Shown: piece by piece, positions 1-5,499 of the stretch
Position numbering within the stretch: the stretch's first letter is position 1
Layout: each line of letters opens with the position of its first letter
NCBI GenBank assembly: GCA_027345905.1
Contig: DAIETC010000126.1
Coordinates: 1 to 5,955, forward strand
DNA: 5,955 nt
Reading direction: 5' to 3'
From: Kineosporiaceae bacterium
GTDB taxonomy: Bacteria; Actinomycetota; Actinomycetes; Actinomycetales; Angustibacteraceae
Made by a program: the position numbers and the translations under genes
The notes under the pieces: model-generated
What the model saw: the letters and a program-made list of their open reading frames with translations, nothing else
Database searches by the model: none
What the model was told of the DNA's origin: nothing

Positions 1-194
1 GTACGGTCTGCTTCATGCTGTCGGTGGTGACGCACGGCTGGCTGCGCTGGGTCTTCGTGGGGTTTGCGGTCTTCTTGCCTTACATCGCCGTGGTCATGGC
101 CAACGCCGGGCGAACCCGGACACCGCAGCCGCAGCCGTACCGGCCGGCTCGCGCAGGCGTCGAAGGCAGTCGCGCACGCCGCATCGGCCCCTGA
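1..194 (+). CDS. DUF3099 domain-containing membrane protein (3' fragment)
   Basis: The reading frame enters from the left edge (first full codon at base 3) and stops at TGA 192-194, giving the last 63 residues. It starts TVCFMLSVVTHGWLRWVFVG and continues into a hydrophobic stretch ending FLPYIAVVMANAGR. This matches the second membrane segment and the conserved LPYIAVV-ANAGR end that I recall for actinobacterial DUF3099 proteins, which are small two-helix membrane proteins of unknown function. The segment before the helix (residues 1-4) would be the end of the first helix or the loop. The tail after the helix, about 28 residues, is rich in Arg and Pro and probably cytoplasmic. The next gene starts 9 bp downstream, so the two are probably co-transcribed. 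The N-terminus and promoter lie outside the window. The family call rests on motif memory; the frame itself is certain. Confidence 0.75.
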   Translation, partial: TVCFMLSVVTHGWLRWVFVGFAVFLPYIAVVMANAGRTRTPQPQPYRPARAGVEGSRARRIGP

Positions 195-203
195 AGCCGG
201 TAC

Positions 204-422
204 GTGAGCGACTCGACGAGCCCCGAGCTGGTCTGCAGCGCGAAGGGCTGCCGTGCCCGCGCCCTCTGGGCCCTGCGCTGGAACAACCCGACCCTGCACA
301 CCCCCGAACGACGCAAGACCTGGCTGGCTTGCGAGCGGCACCGCGAGCAGCTCAGCGAGTTCTTGGCCCTGCGCGGGTTCTTGCGCGAGACAGAACCGGC
401 CAGCTCGCTTGACCGGACCTAA
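204..422 (+). CDS. small Cys/His protein of unknown function (putative zinc-binding)
   Basis: A 72-residue protein starting at GTG 204, with a modest GAAG ribosome-binding sequence (193-196) seven bases upstream, and ending at TAA 420-422. It has four possible metal ligands in the order C11-x4-C16 and C43-x2-H46, a spacing that would fit a small zinc ribbon or treble-clef fold. Between them lies a striking aromatic and basic stretch, LWALRWNNPTLHTPERRKTW (residues 21-40). The family is widespread in actinobacteria as a hypothetical protein; I recall some database entries labelling such short proteins 'acetone carboxylase', which the size makes implausible. No signal peptide or membrane segment is visible, so it is probably cytoplasmic. 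It follows the DUF3099 gene after 9 bp and converges on moaA. That zinc is actually bound is inference; the gene itself is well supported by start, spacing and conserved-looking sequence. Confidence 0.8.
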   Translation: MSDSTSPELVCSAKGCRARALWALRWNNPTLHTPERRKTWLACERHREQLSEFLALRGFLRETEPASSLDRT

Positions 423-441
423 CCGCCGGACCTAACCGCCG
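413..441. repeat. 13-bp exact tandem duplication at convergent stop codons
   Basis: The unit CCGGACCTAACCG occurs at 413-425 and again, without a gap, at 426-438; the periodicity runs on to base 441. Each copy contains CCTAACC. The first supplies the TAA (420-422) that ends the plus-strand Cys/His gene, and the second supplies the TAG (complement of 432-434) that ends moaA. Confidence 0.95.
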
Positions 442-464
442 ATGGCGGACATCGGGCGGTCCGG
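426..464. terminator. possible bidirectional hairpin at the end of moaA
   Basis: An inner hairpin CCGCC-GAT-GGCGG (436-448) sits within an outer pair, CCGGACC (426-432) with GGTCCGG (458-464). The internal loop is uneven: 3 bases on the left and 9 on the right. The structure lies over the last codons of moaA and just beyond the stop of the plus-strand gene, so it could fold in both transcripts. There is no T-tract on either side, so it is not a classical intrinsic terminator; in G+C-rich bacteria this is common, but the role is inferred. Confidence 0.35.
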
Positions 465-1463
465 CTGCAGGAACGTCGGGTCGTCGATGCCGTGCCCGGC
501 TTTCTTGGCCGCCATCAACCGCACCATCTGGGCGCCCAGCTGCTCGTCGCTCGCGCCGGCGCGCATCGTGGTGCGCAGGTCGTCCTCGGTCCGGGCGAAC
601 AAGCACGAACGCAGCTGGCCGTCGGCGGTCAGCCGCACCCGGTCGCACGCCCCGCAGAAGGGGGCGCTGACGCTTGCGATGACCCCCACGACGGCCGGGC
701 CGCCGTCGACGAGCCAGGTCTGGGCCGGCGCGCTACCGCGGCCCTGCGCCGCGGTCGGGGTGAGAGCGAAGCGGCTGCTCAGGCGTTCGAGCAGCTCGGC
801 CTGGGTCACCATGGCGGCGCGGTCCCACTCGTGCTGGGCATCCAGGGGCATCTGCTCGATGAAGCGCAACTCGTAGCCGCGCTCGAGGCACCACTGCAAC
901 AGCTCGGGTGCGGAGTCCACGTTGATCCCGCGCATGGCCACGGCGTTCACCTTGACCGGCGTCAGGCCTGCGTCGGCCGCGGCCGCCAGGCCCTTGACCA
1001 CGTCGTCCAGCCGGTCCCGGCGGGTCAGCGCCGTGAAGGCCGCCCGGTCGACAGTGTCCAGGCTGACGTTAACGCGGTCCAGACCCGCGGCGGCCAGCGG
1101 CGCGGCCAGCTTGTCCAGACCCAGACCATTGGTCGTCAGGGCCAGCTGCGGGCGCGGGTCGAGCGCCGCAAACTGCGCCACCAGCTCGACGATGCCACGG
1201 CGGATCAGCGGCTCGCCGCCGGTCAGGCGCACCTGGGTGACACCCAGGCTCACAGCCACGCGGACCAGGCGCACCAGCTCCTCGTCCGTGAGCAGCTCGG
1301 GCTGGGGCAGCCACGACAGGCCCTCCGCAGGCATGCAGTAGGTGCACCGCAGGTTGCAGCGATCCGTCAACGACACCCGAAGGTCGGTGGCCACCCGGCC
1401 GAAGGAGTCGACGAGGGCGCCACCTGTCCGGACCGGCGTCAGGGTGGGCATCACCGGACTCAT
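432..1463 (-). CDS. moaA: GTP 3',8-cyclase MoaA (molybdenum cofactor biosynthesis)
   Basis: This cytoplasmic radical-SAM enzyme, working with MoaC, turns GTP into cyclic pyranopterin monophosphate, the first step of molybdenum cofactor synthesis. The 343-residue protein has the normal family length. Visible motifs are the N-terminal SAM cluster C36-x3-C40-x2-C43 within DRCNLRCTYCMPAEGL, the TGGEPLIRR segment (81-89), and the C-terminal [4Fe-4S] ligands C270-x2-C273-x13-C287 (FCGACDRVRLTADGQLRSCLF, in two parts). The C-terminal Gly-Gly (342-343), needed for GTP cyclisation in characterised MoaA, is present, so the enzyme looks intact. The chosen ATG at 1463 is the longest sensible start; a second ATG at 1451 would remove four residues, and neither has a strong ribosome-binding site. 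The frame stays open far upstream, into the antisense of SURF1, but that extension shows no MoaA similarity. No other molybdenum cofactor gene lies in the window. It is divergent from SURF1, with a 75-bp gap. Confidence 0.97.
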   Translation of the reverse strand: MSPVMPTLTPVRTGGALVDSFGRVATDLRVSLTDRCNLRCTYCMPAEGLSWLPQPELLTDEELVRLVRVAVSLGVTQVRLTGGEPLIRRGIVELVAQFAALDPRPQLALTTNGLGLDKLAAPLAAAGLDRVNVSLDTVDRAAFTALTRRDRLDDVVKGLAAAADAGLTPVKVNAVAMRGINVDSAPELLQWCLERGYELRFIEQMPLDAQHEWDRAAMVTQAELLERLSSRFALTPTAAQGRGSAPAQTWLVDGGPAVVGVIASVSAPFCGACDRVRLTADGQLRSCLFARTEDDLRTTMRAGASDEQLGAQMVRLMAAKKAGHGIDDPTFLQPDRPMSAIGG

Positions 1464-1496
1464 CCTACAGGCCAGCGCCTGGCTGCGGGCCGGACC

Positions 1497-1516
1497 GTAC
1501 CGCCCGCGGCCGGTAC
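1497..1516. promoter_or_regulatory. inverted repeat in the moaA/SURF1 divergent gap
   Basis: GTACCG (1497-1502) and its exact reverse complement CGGTAC (1511-1516) flank an 8-bp GC spacer in the middle of the 75-bp gap between the divergent starts. A regulator binding here could affect both genes. Weak -10-like hexamers lie near it: TACCGT (1529-1534) toward SURF1 and TACGGT (complement of 1494-1499) toward moaA, the latter overlapping one arm. No convincing -35 elements are visible. The operator role is inferred. Confidence 0.35.
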
Positions 1517-1538
1517 ACATCGGCCGACTACCGTCGGC

Positions 1539-2396
1539 GTGGTGTGGGCGCTGGCCGCGGTTCGGCGGCACCGAGAGTCGATCGGCCTGTGGCTGATGGC
1601 ACTGGTTTTCGCCACAGCATGTGTCTTCCTCGGTCGCTGGCAGCTGCACCGCTATCAGGACAAGCACGACAAGGCCGAGCTGGTGTCGCGCAACTACGAC
1701 GCGCCCCCCGTCCCGCTGCGCCGCTTGCTGCCCAGCCCCACAGCGCCGTTTGCGGCCAGCCTGCAATGGCGCCAGGTGCGGGCCCAAGGCACGTACGAGC
1801 CCGCCGACACCCTGCTGGTGCGCAACCGCCCCCACCGCGGGCAGGGCGCGCAAGGCGTGTACGGCTACGAGGTGCTCGTCCCCCTGCGCCTGGACGACGG
1901 GGCGGTCCTGCTCGTCGATCGCGGCTGGTTGCCGAACGGGACGCGCGGCAACGATCCCGGCGCGGCGCCGGACGCCGTCCCCCCTCCACCGCGCGGTCGG
2001 GTCCAGGTGCTGGCCCGGCTCAAACCCACCGAGCCGGCCCGTGAGCAGCGGCTGCCACCGGGCCAGGTCGCCAGCATCGCGGTCCGCCAGATCGGCGCTC
2101 ACCTGCGCCTGCCGGTCTACCCGGCCTACGCGGTCCTAACGCGGGAGAGCCCGTCCGTGACGCCGGCGCCGGCCCTGCTCGACCCGCCGGTGACGAGCGG
2201 GAATGAAGGGATCAACGCGTCGTACGCCGTCCAGTGGCTGCTCTTCGCCCTGTTGGGTCTGGGGTTCCCCATCTGGGTCAGGCGCCGACGCCGCGATGAC
2301 GCTCGCCAGCTCGGTGATGACGCACGCCAGCGCGGTGATGACGTCGCCCCACCCCGGCCCCGGCGCCCGCGCATCTGGGACGCCGACGACGAATAA
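1539..2396 (+). CDS. SURF1 family protein (cytochrome c oxidase assembly)
   Basis: SURF1/Shy1 proteins are membrane proteins that help assemble cytochrome c oxidase, probably at haem a insertion. The 285-residue product has the family layout: one N-terminal membrane helix (about 15-32) running into LGRWQLHR (31-38), an extracytoplasmic domain with QWR (76-78) and the VLLVDRGWLPNG motif (123-134), then a second helix (about 229-247) preceded by the typical Y-x2-QW (229-233). A tail of about 38 residues follows, basic then acidic, containing a 7-residue tandem repeat. The start is GTG 1539 or the next codon, GTG 1542. No ribosome-binding site is visible and a -10-like TACCGT ends at 1534, so the mRNA may be leaderless, which would favour 1542. 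The frame is open much further upstream, but only as antisense of moaA. The SDR gene follows after 25 bp, probably in the same transcript. No oxidase genes lie in the window. Confidence 0.92.
   Translation: MVWALAAVRRHRESIGLWLMALVFATACVFLGRWQLHRYQDKHDKAELVSRNYDAPPVPLRRLLPSPTAPFAASLQWRQVRAQGTYEPADTLLVRNRPHRGQGAQGVYGYEVLVPLRLDDGAVLLVDRGWLPNGTRGNDPGAAPDAVPPPPRGRVQVLARLKPTEPAREQRLPPGQVASIAVRQIGAHLRLPVYPAYAVLTRESPSVTPAPALLDPPVTSGNEGINASYAVQWLLFALLGLGFPIWVRRRRRDDARQLGDDARQRGDDVAPPRPRRPRIWDADDE
2295..2343 (+). repeat. 21-nt tandem repeat in the SURF1 C-terminal tail
   Basis: Two full units (2295-2315 and 2316-2336) share 19 of 21 bases, and a third begins GATGACG (2337-2343). In the SURF1 frame they encode DDARQLG, DDARQRG and DDV, so the period is in frame and gives a charged heptad-like repeat in the cytoplasmic tail after the last membrane helix. 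Confidence 0.9.
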
Positions 2397-2421
2397 GACG
2401 TCGGCTGCCACACTGAGCGGC

Positions 2422-3186
2422 ATGGATCTGGGCCTGGAAGACCGCGTCTACATCGTCACGGGGGCCTCACGCGGCCTCGGCGCAGCGAGCGCACTGGCCC
2501 TGGCCGGGGAAGGCGCCCGACTGGTGCTGTGCAGCCGAAACCAGCCCGCGCTGGAGTCGTTGGCGCAACGCGTCGAGGACCCAGAACGGGTCATCGTCGT
2601 CCCCGGCGACCTCAGCGACGACCAGTTGGCCCCGCGCCTGTGCGCCGCGGCGATCGGCAGGTACGGCCGCCTGGACGGGGCCCTGATCAGCGTCGGCGGC
2701 CCACCGGCGGGCACCACCGCGGACCTCACCGACGGGCAGTGGCGCACTGCCTTCGACACGGTGTTCCTCGGCACCCTGCGACTGGCGCGCGCGGTGATCG
2801 ACGCCACGACGATCGAGGGCTCGTCCCTGCTGTTCGTGCTGTCCAGCTCGGTGCGGACGCCGGTGCCGGGCCTGGCGGCGTCCAACGGCTTGCGTCCGGG
2901 CCTGGCGATGCTGGCCAAGACCCTCGCCGACGAGGCAGGCGCACGCGGCGTTCGAGTCAACGCCCTGCTGCCTGGGCGCATCGACACCGACCGGGTGCGT
3001 GAGCTGGACGAGGCCAGCGGCCGGCCGGCGTCGACTCGTCGGGAGCACGAGGGGGCGATCCCGCTCGGCCGTTACGGGCAGCCGGAGGAGTTCGCGCGGG
3101 TGGCGGCGTTCGTGCTCTCGCCGGCCGCGTCGTACGTGACGGGCACCGCCATCGCCGTCGACGGTGGCGCGACCCGCGCCATCTGA
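2422..3186 (+). CDS. short-chain dehydrogenase/reductase with atypical active site
   Basis: A 254-residue Rossmann-fold oxidoreductase, the usual length for classical SDRs. It has the nucleotide-binding TGASRGLG motif (13-20), PGDLSD (61-66) at the position of the usual D-[LV] adenine contact, and a SVGGPP segment (90-95) in place of NNAG. The active-site Ser is present as S141 in SSSVRTPVPG. At the Tyr position 13 residues later the sequence is S154-NGL-R158, so YxxxK reads SxxxR. The C-terminal part is conventional: VRVNALLPGRIDTDR (178-192), PLGRYGQPEEFA (214-225), YVTGTAIAVDGG (238-249). Such proteins are usually annotated as 3-oxoacyl-ACP reductase-like, but with no catalytic Tyr that activity is doubtful. 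ATG 2422 has only a weak TGAGCGG upstream; the frame remains open upstream without SDR sequence. It follows SURF1 by 25 bp and ends 11 bp before the convergent exporter gene. Substrate unknown. Confidence 0.9.
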   Translation: MDLGLEDRVYIVTGASRGLGAASALALAGEGARLVLCSRNQPALESLAQRVEDPERVIVVPGDLSDDQLAPRLCAAAIGRYGRLDGALISVGGPPAGTTADLTDGQWRTAFDTVFLGTLRLARAVIDATTIEGSSLLFVLSSSVRTPVPGLAASNGLRPGLAMLAKTLADEAGARGVRVNALLPGRIDTDRVRELDEASGRPASTRREHEGAIPLGRYGQPEEFARVAAFVLSPAASYVTGTAIAVDGGATRAI

Positions 3187-3201
3187 GCCCGGGGTGCTCA
3201 G
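3183..3201. terminator. hairpin containing both convergent stop codons
   Basis: CTGAGC (3183-3188) and GCTCAG (3196-3201) form a perfect 6-bp stem around a 7-nt loop. The TGA of the SDR gene (3184-3186) lies in one arm and the TGA of the exporter gene (complement of 3198-3200) in the other. The symmetry lets it fold in both transcripts. There is no T-tract, so bidirectional termination or 3'-end protection is inferred. Confidence 0.5.
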
Positions 3202-5102
3202 CCGACCGCGGTAGCCGCGCCGTCCTGGCTGGCGAACTGCGTGCGGTACAGGTCGGCGTACAGCCCTCCGGCGACCAGCAGCTGCTCGTGGGTGCCCCGC
3301 TCGACCACCTGCCCCTCGTTGATCACCAGGATCTCGTCGGCCTCGCGCACGGTGGACAGGCGGTGGGCGATGACGATCGAGGTGCGACCCTGCAGCGCGG
3401 TGGCCAGCGCGCGCTGGACGGCCGCCTCGCTGTCGGAGTCCAGATGGGCGGTCGCCTCGTCGAGGACCACCACCGAGGGCGCCTTCAGCAGCAGCCGCGC
3501 AATGGCCAGCCGCTGCTTCTCGCCCCCGGACAACCGGTAGCCGCGGTCACCGACCACCGTGTCCAGACCCTGCGGCAGGGCGGCCACGAGCTCCCAGATC
3601 TGGGCGTCCCGGCAGGCGGCCACCAGCTCCGCTTCGGATGCCTGCGGCCGGGCATACGCCAGGTTGGCGCGCACCGTGTCGTGGAACATGTGCGCATCCT
3701 GGGTGACGACGCCGACTACGCGCTGCAACGACTCCAGGCTCACCTGGCGCACGTCGTGGCCGCCCACGCGCACCGCGCCGGACTGCACGTCGTACAGGCG
3801 TGAGATGAGGTTCGTGATGGTCGTCTTACCCGCCCCCGACGGCCCGACCAGAGCCACCATCTGGCCTGGCTGGACGGCGAACGTGACGTCGTGCAGCACC
3901 TGCTGGGTCGGGCCCGAGTCCAGGTGCGCCACCGACTCCAGCGAGGCCAGCGACACGTCCGCGGCGCTCGGGTAGTGGAAGTCGACGTGGTCGAACTCGA
4001 CGCTGGCGGCGCCGGGCGCGAGCTCGATCGCCCCTGGTAGGTCGTCCACGAGCGGGCGTAGGTCGAGCACCTCGAAGACCCGCTCGAAGCTCACCAACGC
4101 CGTCATCACGTCGACCTGCACGTTCGACAAGGCCGTCAGAGGCCCGTACAGGCGGTTGAGCAGGGCCGCCAGTGCGACCAGGGTGCCGAGCTGGAGCTGC
4201 TGGGAGATGACCAGCCAGCCGCCCGCGCCGTACACCAGCGCGGTCGCCAACGACGCGACCAGCGTCAGCGCCGTGAACAGCAGGCGCCCGTACATGGCCG
4301 AGGTGACGCCGATGTCACGTACCCGGGCCGCCTTGTGGCTGAACTCGTGCGCCTCCTGCGGCAGGCGGCCGAAGATCTTGACCAGCAGGGCGCCGGAGAC
4401 GTTGAAACGCTCGGTCATCGTGTGCCCCATGGCCGCGTTCAGGGTCATGGCCTCCCGGCTGATCACGGCCAGCCGCCGCCCGAGCAGCCGGGCGGGCAAC
4501 ACGAACAGCGGCAGCATGACCATCGCGACCAGGGTGATCTGCCACGACAGCAGCAGCATGGTGGTCAGGACCACGACCAGGCTGACGACGTTGGAGACCA
4601 CCGAGGACAGCGTCGACGTGAACGCCTGCTGGGCGCCGATCACGTCGCTGTTCAGCCGGCTCACCAGGGCACCGGTCTGGGTGCGGGTGAAGAACGCGAT
4701 CGGCATCCGCTGCACGTGGGCGAAGACCCGGGTGCGCAGCTGGTAGATCAGTCCCTCGCCGATGCGCGCGGAGAACAGGCGCTGCACCAGGCTCAGCACC
4801 GCATCCACGACGGCTAGACCGGCCATCATCAGCGCGATGGTCACGACCAGCCGCCGGTCCCCGGTGGGCAGGCCCACGTCGATGATCCGCTTGACCAGCA
4901 AGGGTGTGGCCACTACCAGCAGGGCATCGATCACAACCGTGATCAGGAAGAGCACGATCTGGCGGCGAAACGGCCGGGCGAAGCCGGCGATCCGTCGAGC
5001 CGTACCGGCCGAGAGCTTGTGCTGGGCTACGGAGGGATCGCGGTGCAAGGAGCGCAGCATCGCGCCGCCCGCAGCGCCCATGCGCTCCCCGCCCATCGAC
5101 AT
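3198..5102 (-). CDS. ABC exporter half-transporter (ABCB/MsbA type), permease-ATPase fusion
   Basis: A 634-residue protein, expected to act as a homodimer in the cytoplasmic membrane and export an unknown, probably hydrophobic, substrate. The N-terminal part has about six membrane helices (near 47-65, 87-107, 167-186, 189-207, 273-295 and 303-316) and the conserved EGLIYQLRTRVFAHVQ coupling segment. The ATPase domain is complete: Walker A GPSGAGKT (420-427), Q-loop Q468 in VTQD, signature LSGGEKQ (524-530), Walker B VVVLDEA with D548 and E549, and switch His H580 in IAHRLS. An insert of about 25 residues between the aromatic A-loop (FHYPS) and the next strand seems typical of its actinobacterial relatives. 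ATG 5102 (MSMGGERMG) is chosen; ATG 5081, seven codons in, has the better GGGGAG upstream but only 3 bp away. ATG 5153 and 5114 are also in frame. The HTH gene lies 105 bp upstream, and the gene converges on the SDR gene. Confidence 0.93.
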   Translation of the reverse strand: MSMGGERMGAAGGAMLRSLHRDPSVAQHKLSAGTARRIAGFARPFRRQIVLFLITVVIDALLVVATPLLVKRIIDVGLPTGDRRLVVTIALMMAGLAVVDAVLSLVQRLFSARIGEGLIYQLRTRVFAHVQRMPIAFFTRTQTGALVSRLNSDVIGAQQAFTSTLSSVVSNVVSLVVVLTTMLLLSWQITLVAMVMLPLFVLPARLLGRRLAVISREAMTLNAAMGHTMTERFNVSGALLVKIFGRLPQEAHEFSHKAARVRDIGVTSAMYGRLLFTALTLVASLATALVYGAGGWLVISQQLQLGTLVALAALLNRLYGPLTALSNVQVDVMTALVSFERVFEVLDLRPLVDDLPGAIELAPGAASVEFDHVDFHYPSAADVSLASLESVAHLDSGPTQQVLHDVTFAVQPGQMVALVGPSGAGKTTITNLISRLYDVQSGAVRVGGHDVRQVSLESLQRVVGVVTQDAHMFHDTVRANLAYARPQASEAELVAACRDAQIWELVAALPQGLDTVVGDRGYRLSGGEKQRLAIARLLLKAPSVVVLDEATAHLDSDSEAAVQRALATALQGRTSIVIAHRLSTVREADEILVINEGQVVERGTHEQLLVAGGLYADLYRTQFASQDGAATAVG

Positions 5103-5207
5103 CGGCGTCCACATCCCGTCCGGCGGGCACGTGAGGCCCGCACACGCGTGCAACGTGCAACCGCCCCACGTGCTTCCCGCCGTCCCGAAACGGTACTCGC
5201 GACGTCG
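5103..5207. promoter_or_regulatory. gap upstream of the exporter gene with ACGTG-type motifs
   Basis: This 105-bp gap separates the HTH gene stop from the exporter start. It contains CACGTG palindromes at 5128-5133 and 5167-5172, an 8-bp palindrome CACGCGTG at 5143-5150, and a 7-bp exact tandem repeat CGTGCAA (5147-5153, 5154-5160). A further GACGTC palindrome is at 5201-5206. The density of related motifs suggests protein binding sites, possibly for the HTH protein or another regulator, but I see no clear -35/-10 pair, and short GC-rich palindromes arise easily in such DNA. Confidence 0.3.
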
Positions 5208-5417
5208 TCAGCTCGGCTGGCGGCGCGTCGCTCCCCCCCGAGAGCGCATGCGTGCGCCGCTCTCGACCAGAACACGGTGCACGAACCCGTACGAACGCCC
5301 GGTCAGGGCGGCGATGTCACGGATGCTCTTGCCGCTGTCGTACTGGCGGGCTACCTGGTTGGTGATGTCGTCACGCTCCTCACCAACCAGGCGTGAGCCC
5401 TTCTTCGGGGTCGTCAC
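5208..5417 (-). CDS. small helix-turn-helix DNA-binding protein
   Basis: A 69-residue, strongly basic protein. Residues 31-53 (SIRDIAALTGRSYGFVHRVL plus VES) form a clear helix-turn-helix: first helix SIRDIAALT, turn GRS, recognition helix YGFVHRVLVES. A basic N-terminal TPKKGSR and C-terminal RMRSRGGATRRQ flank it, and no effector or dimerisation domain is present. The GTG start at 5417 is chosen because a strong GAGGAG ribosome-binding site (complement of 5424-5429) lies six bases upstream; the earlier in-frame ATG at 5450 would add eleven residues and has no such site. I recall near-identical small HTH proteins beside ABC-F genes in many actinobacteria, but know of no established function. 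It lies 71 bp after the ABC-F gene and 105 bp before the exporter, all on the same strand, so one transcript is possible. Targets unknown; it could be a regulator or a nucleoid-type protein. Confidence 0.85.
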   Translation of the reverse strand: MTTPKKGSRLVGEERDDITNQVARQYDSGKSIRDIAALTGRSYGFVHRVLVESGARMRSRGGATRRQPS

Positions 5418-5423
5418 AGAGCG

Positions 5424-5429
5424 CTCCTC
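5424..5429 (-). promoter_or_regulatory. strong ribosome-binding site deciding the HTH gene start
   Basis: GAGGAG on the minus strand, six bases before GTG 5417. It settles the start of the HTH gene against the longer in-frame ATG at 5450. It partly overlaps an 8-bp palindrome GAGCGCTC (5419-5426). Confidence 0.8.
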
Positions 5430-5485
5430 ACGTTCGATGTGTCGGGTCATCTACCCCATAGTGCGCCGCTCACACCTGCACCGCA

Positions 5486-5499
5486 CGCTCAGGCGAGCG
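5486..5499 (-). terminator. short hairpin over the ABC-F stop codon
   Basis: CGCTC (5486-5490) and GAGCG (5495-5499) form a 5-bp stem with a 4-nt loop that covers the stop codon of the ABC-F gene (complement of 5489-5491). No T-tract follows. It could reduce read-through into the HTH gene or be chance; the short stem makes this a weak call. Confidence 0.25.

Noticed and set aside
492..1538. Long plus-strand open frame antisense to moaA, continuous with SURF1 (would make a 634-residue fusion)
   Set aside because: The upstream part shows no SURF1 similarity, is rich in Arg, Gln, Gly and His as expected for the shadow of a GC-rich gene, and lies opposite an intact moaA with all cysteine motifs.
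1464..2102. N-terminal extension of the moaA frame by about 210 residues
   Set aside because: The extension is antisense to the SURF1 coding region and the family begins at the ATG near 1463; total length would far exceed normal MoaA.
2337..2396. Short direct repeats as a possible CRISPR-like or mobile-element end
   Set aside because: The repeats are 21-nt, contiguous and in frame with SURF1; there are no spacers, terminal inverted repeats or transposase.
2203..2421. N-terminal extension of the SDR frame into the end of SURF1
   Set aside because: The SDR begins with the standard strand before TGASRGLG shortly after ATG 2422; the extension overlaps SURF1 coding sequence in another frame and contains only repeat-derived MT-AS-V sequence.
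5418..5488. Promoter for the HTH gene (TATGGG or TAGATG as -10)
   Set aside because: No matching -35 element at suitable spacing could be found, so it is not listed as a feature.
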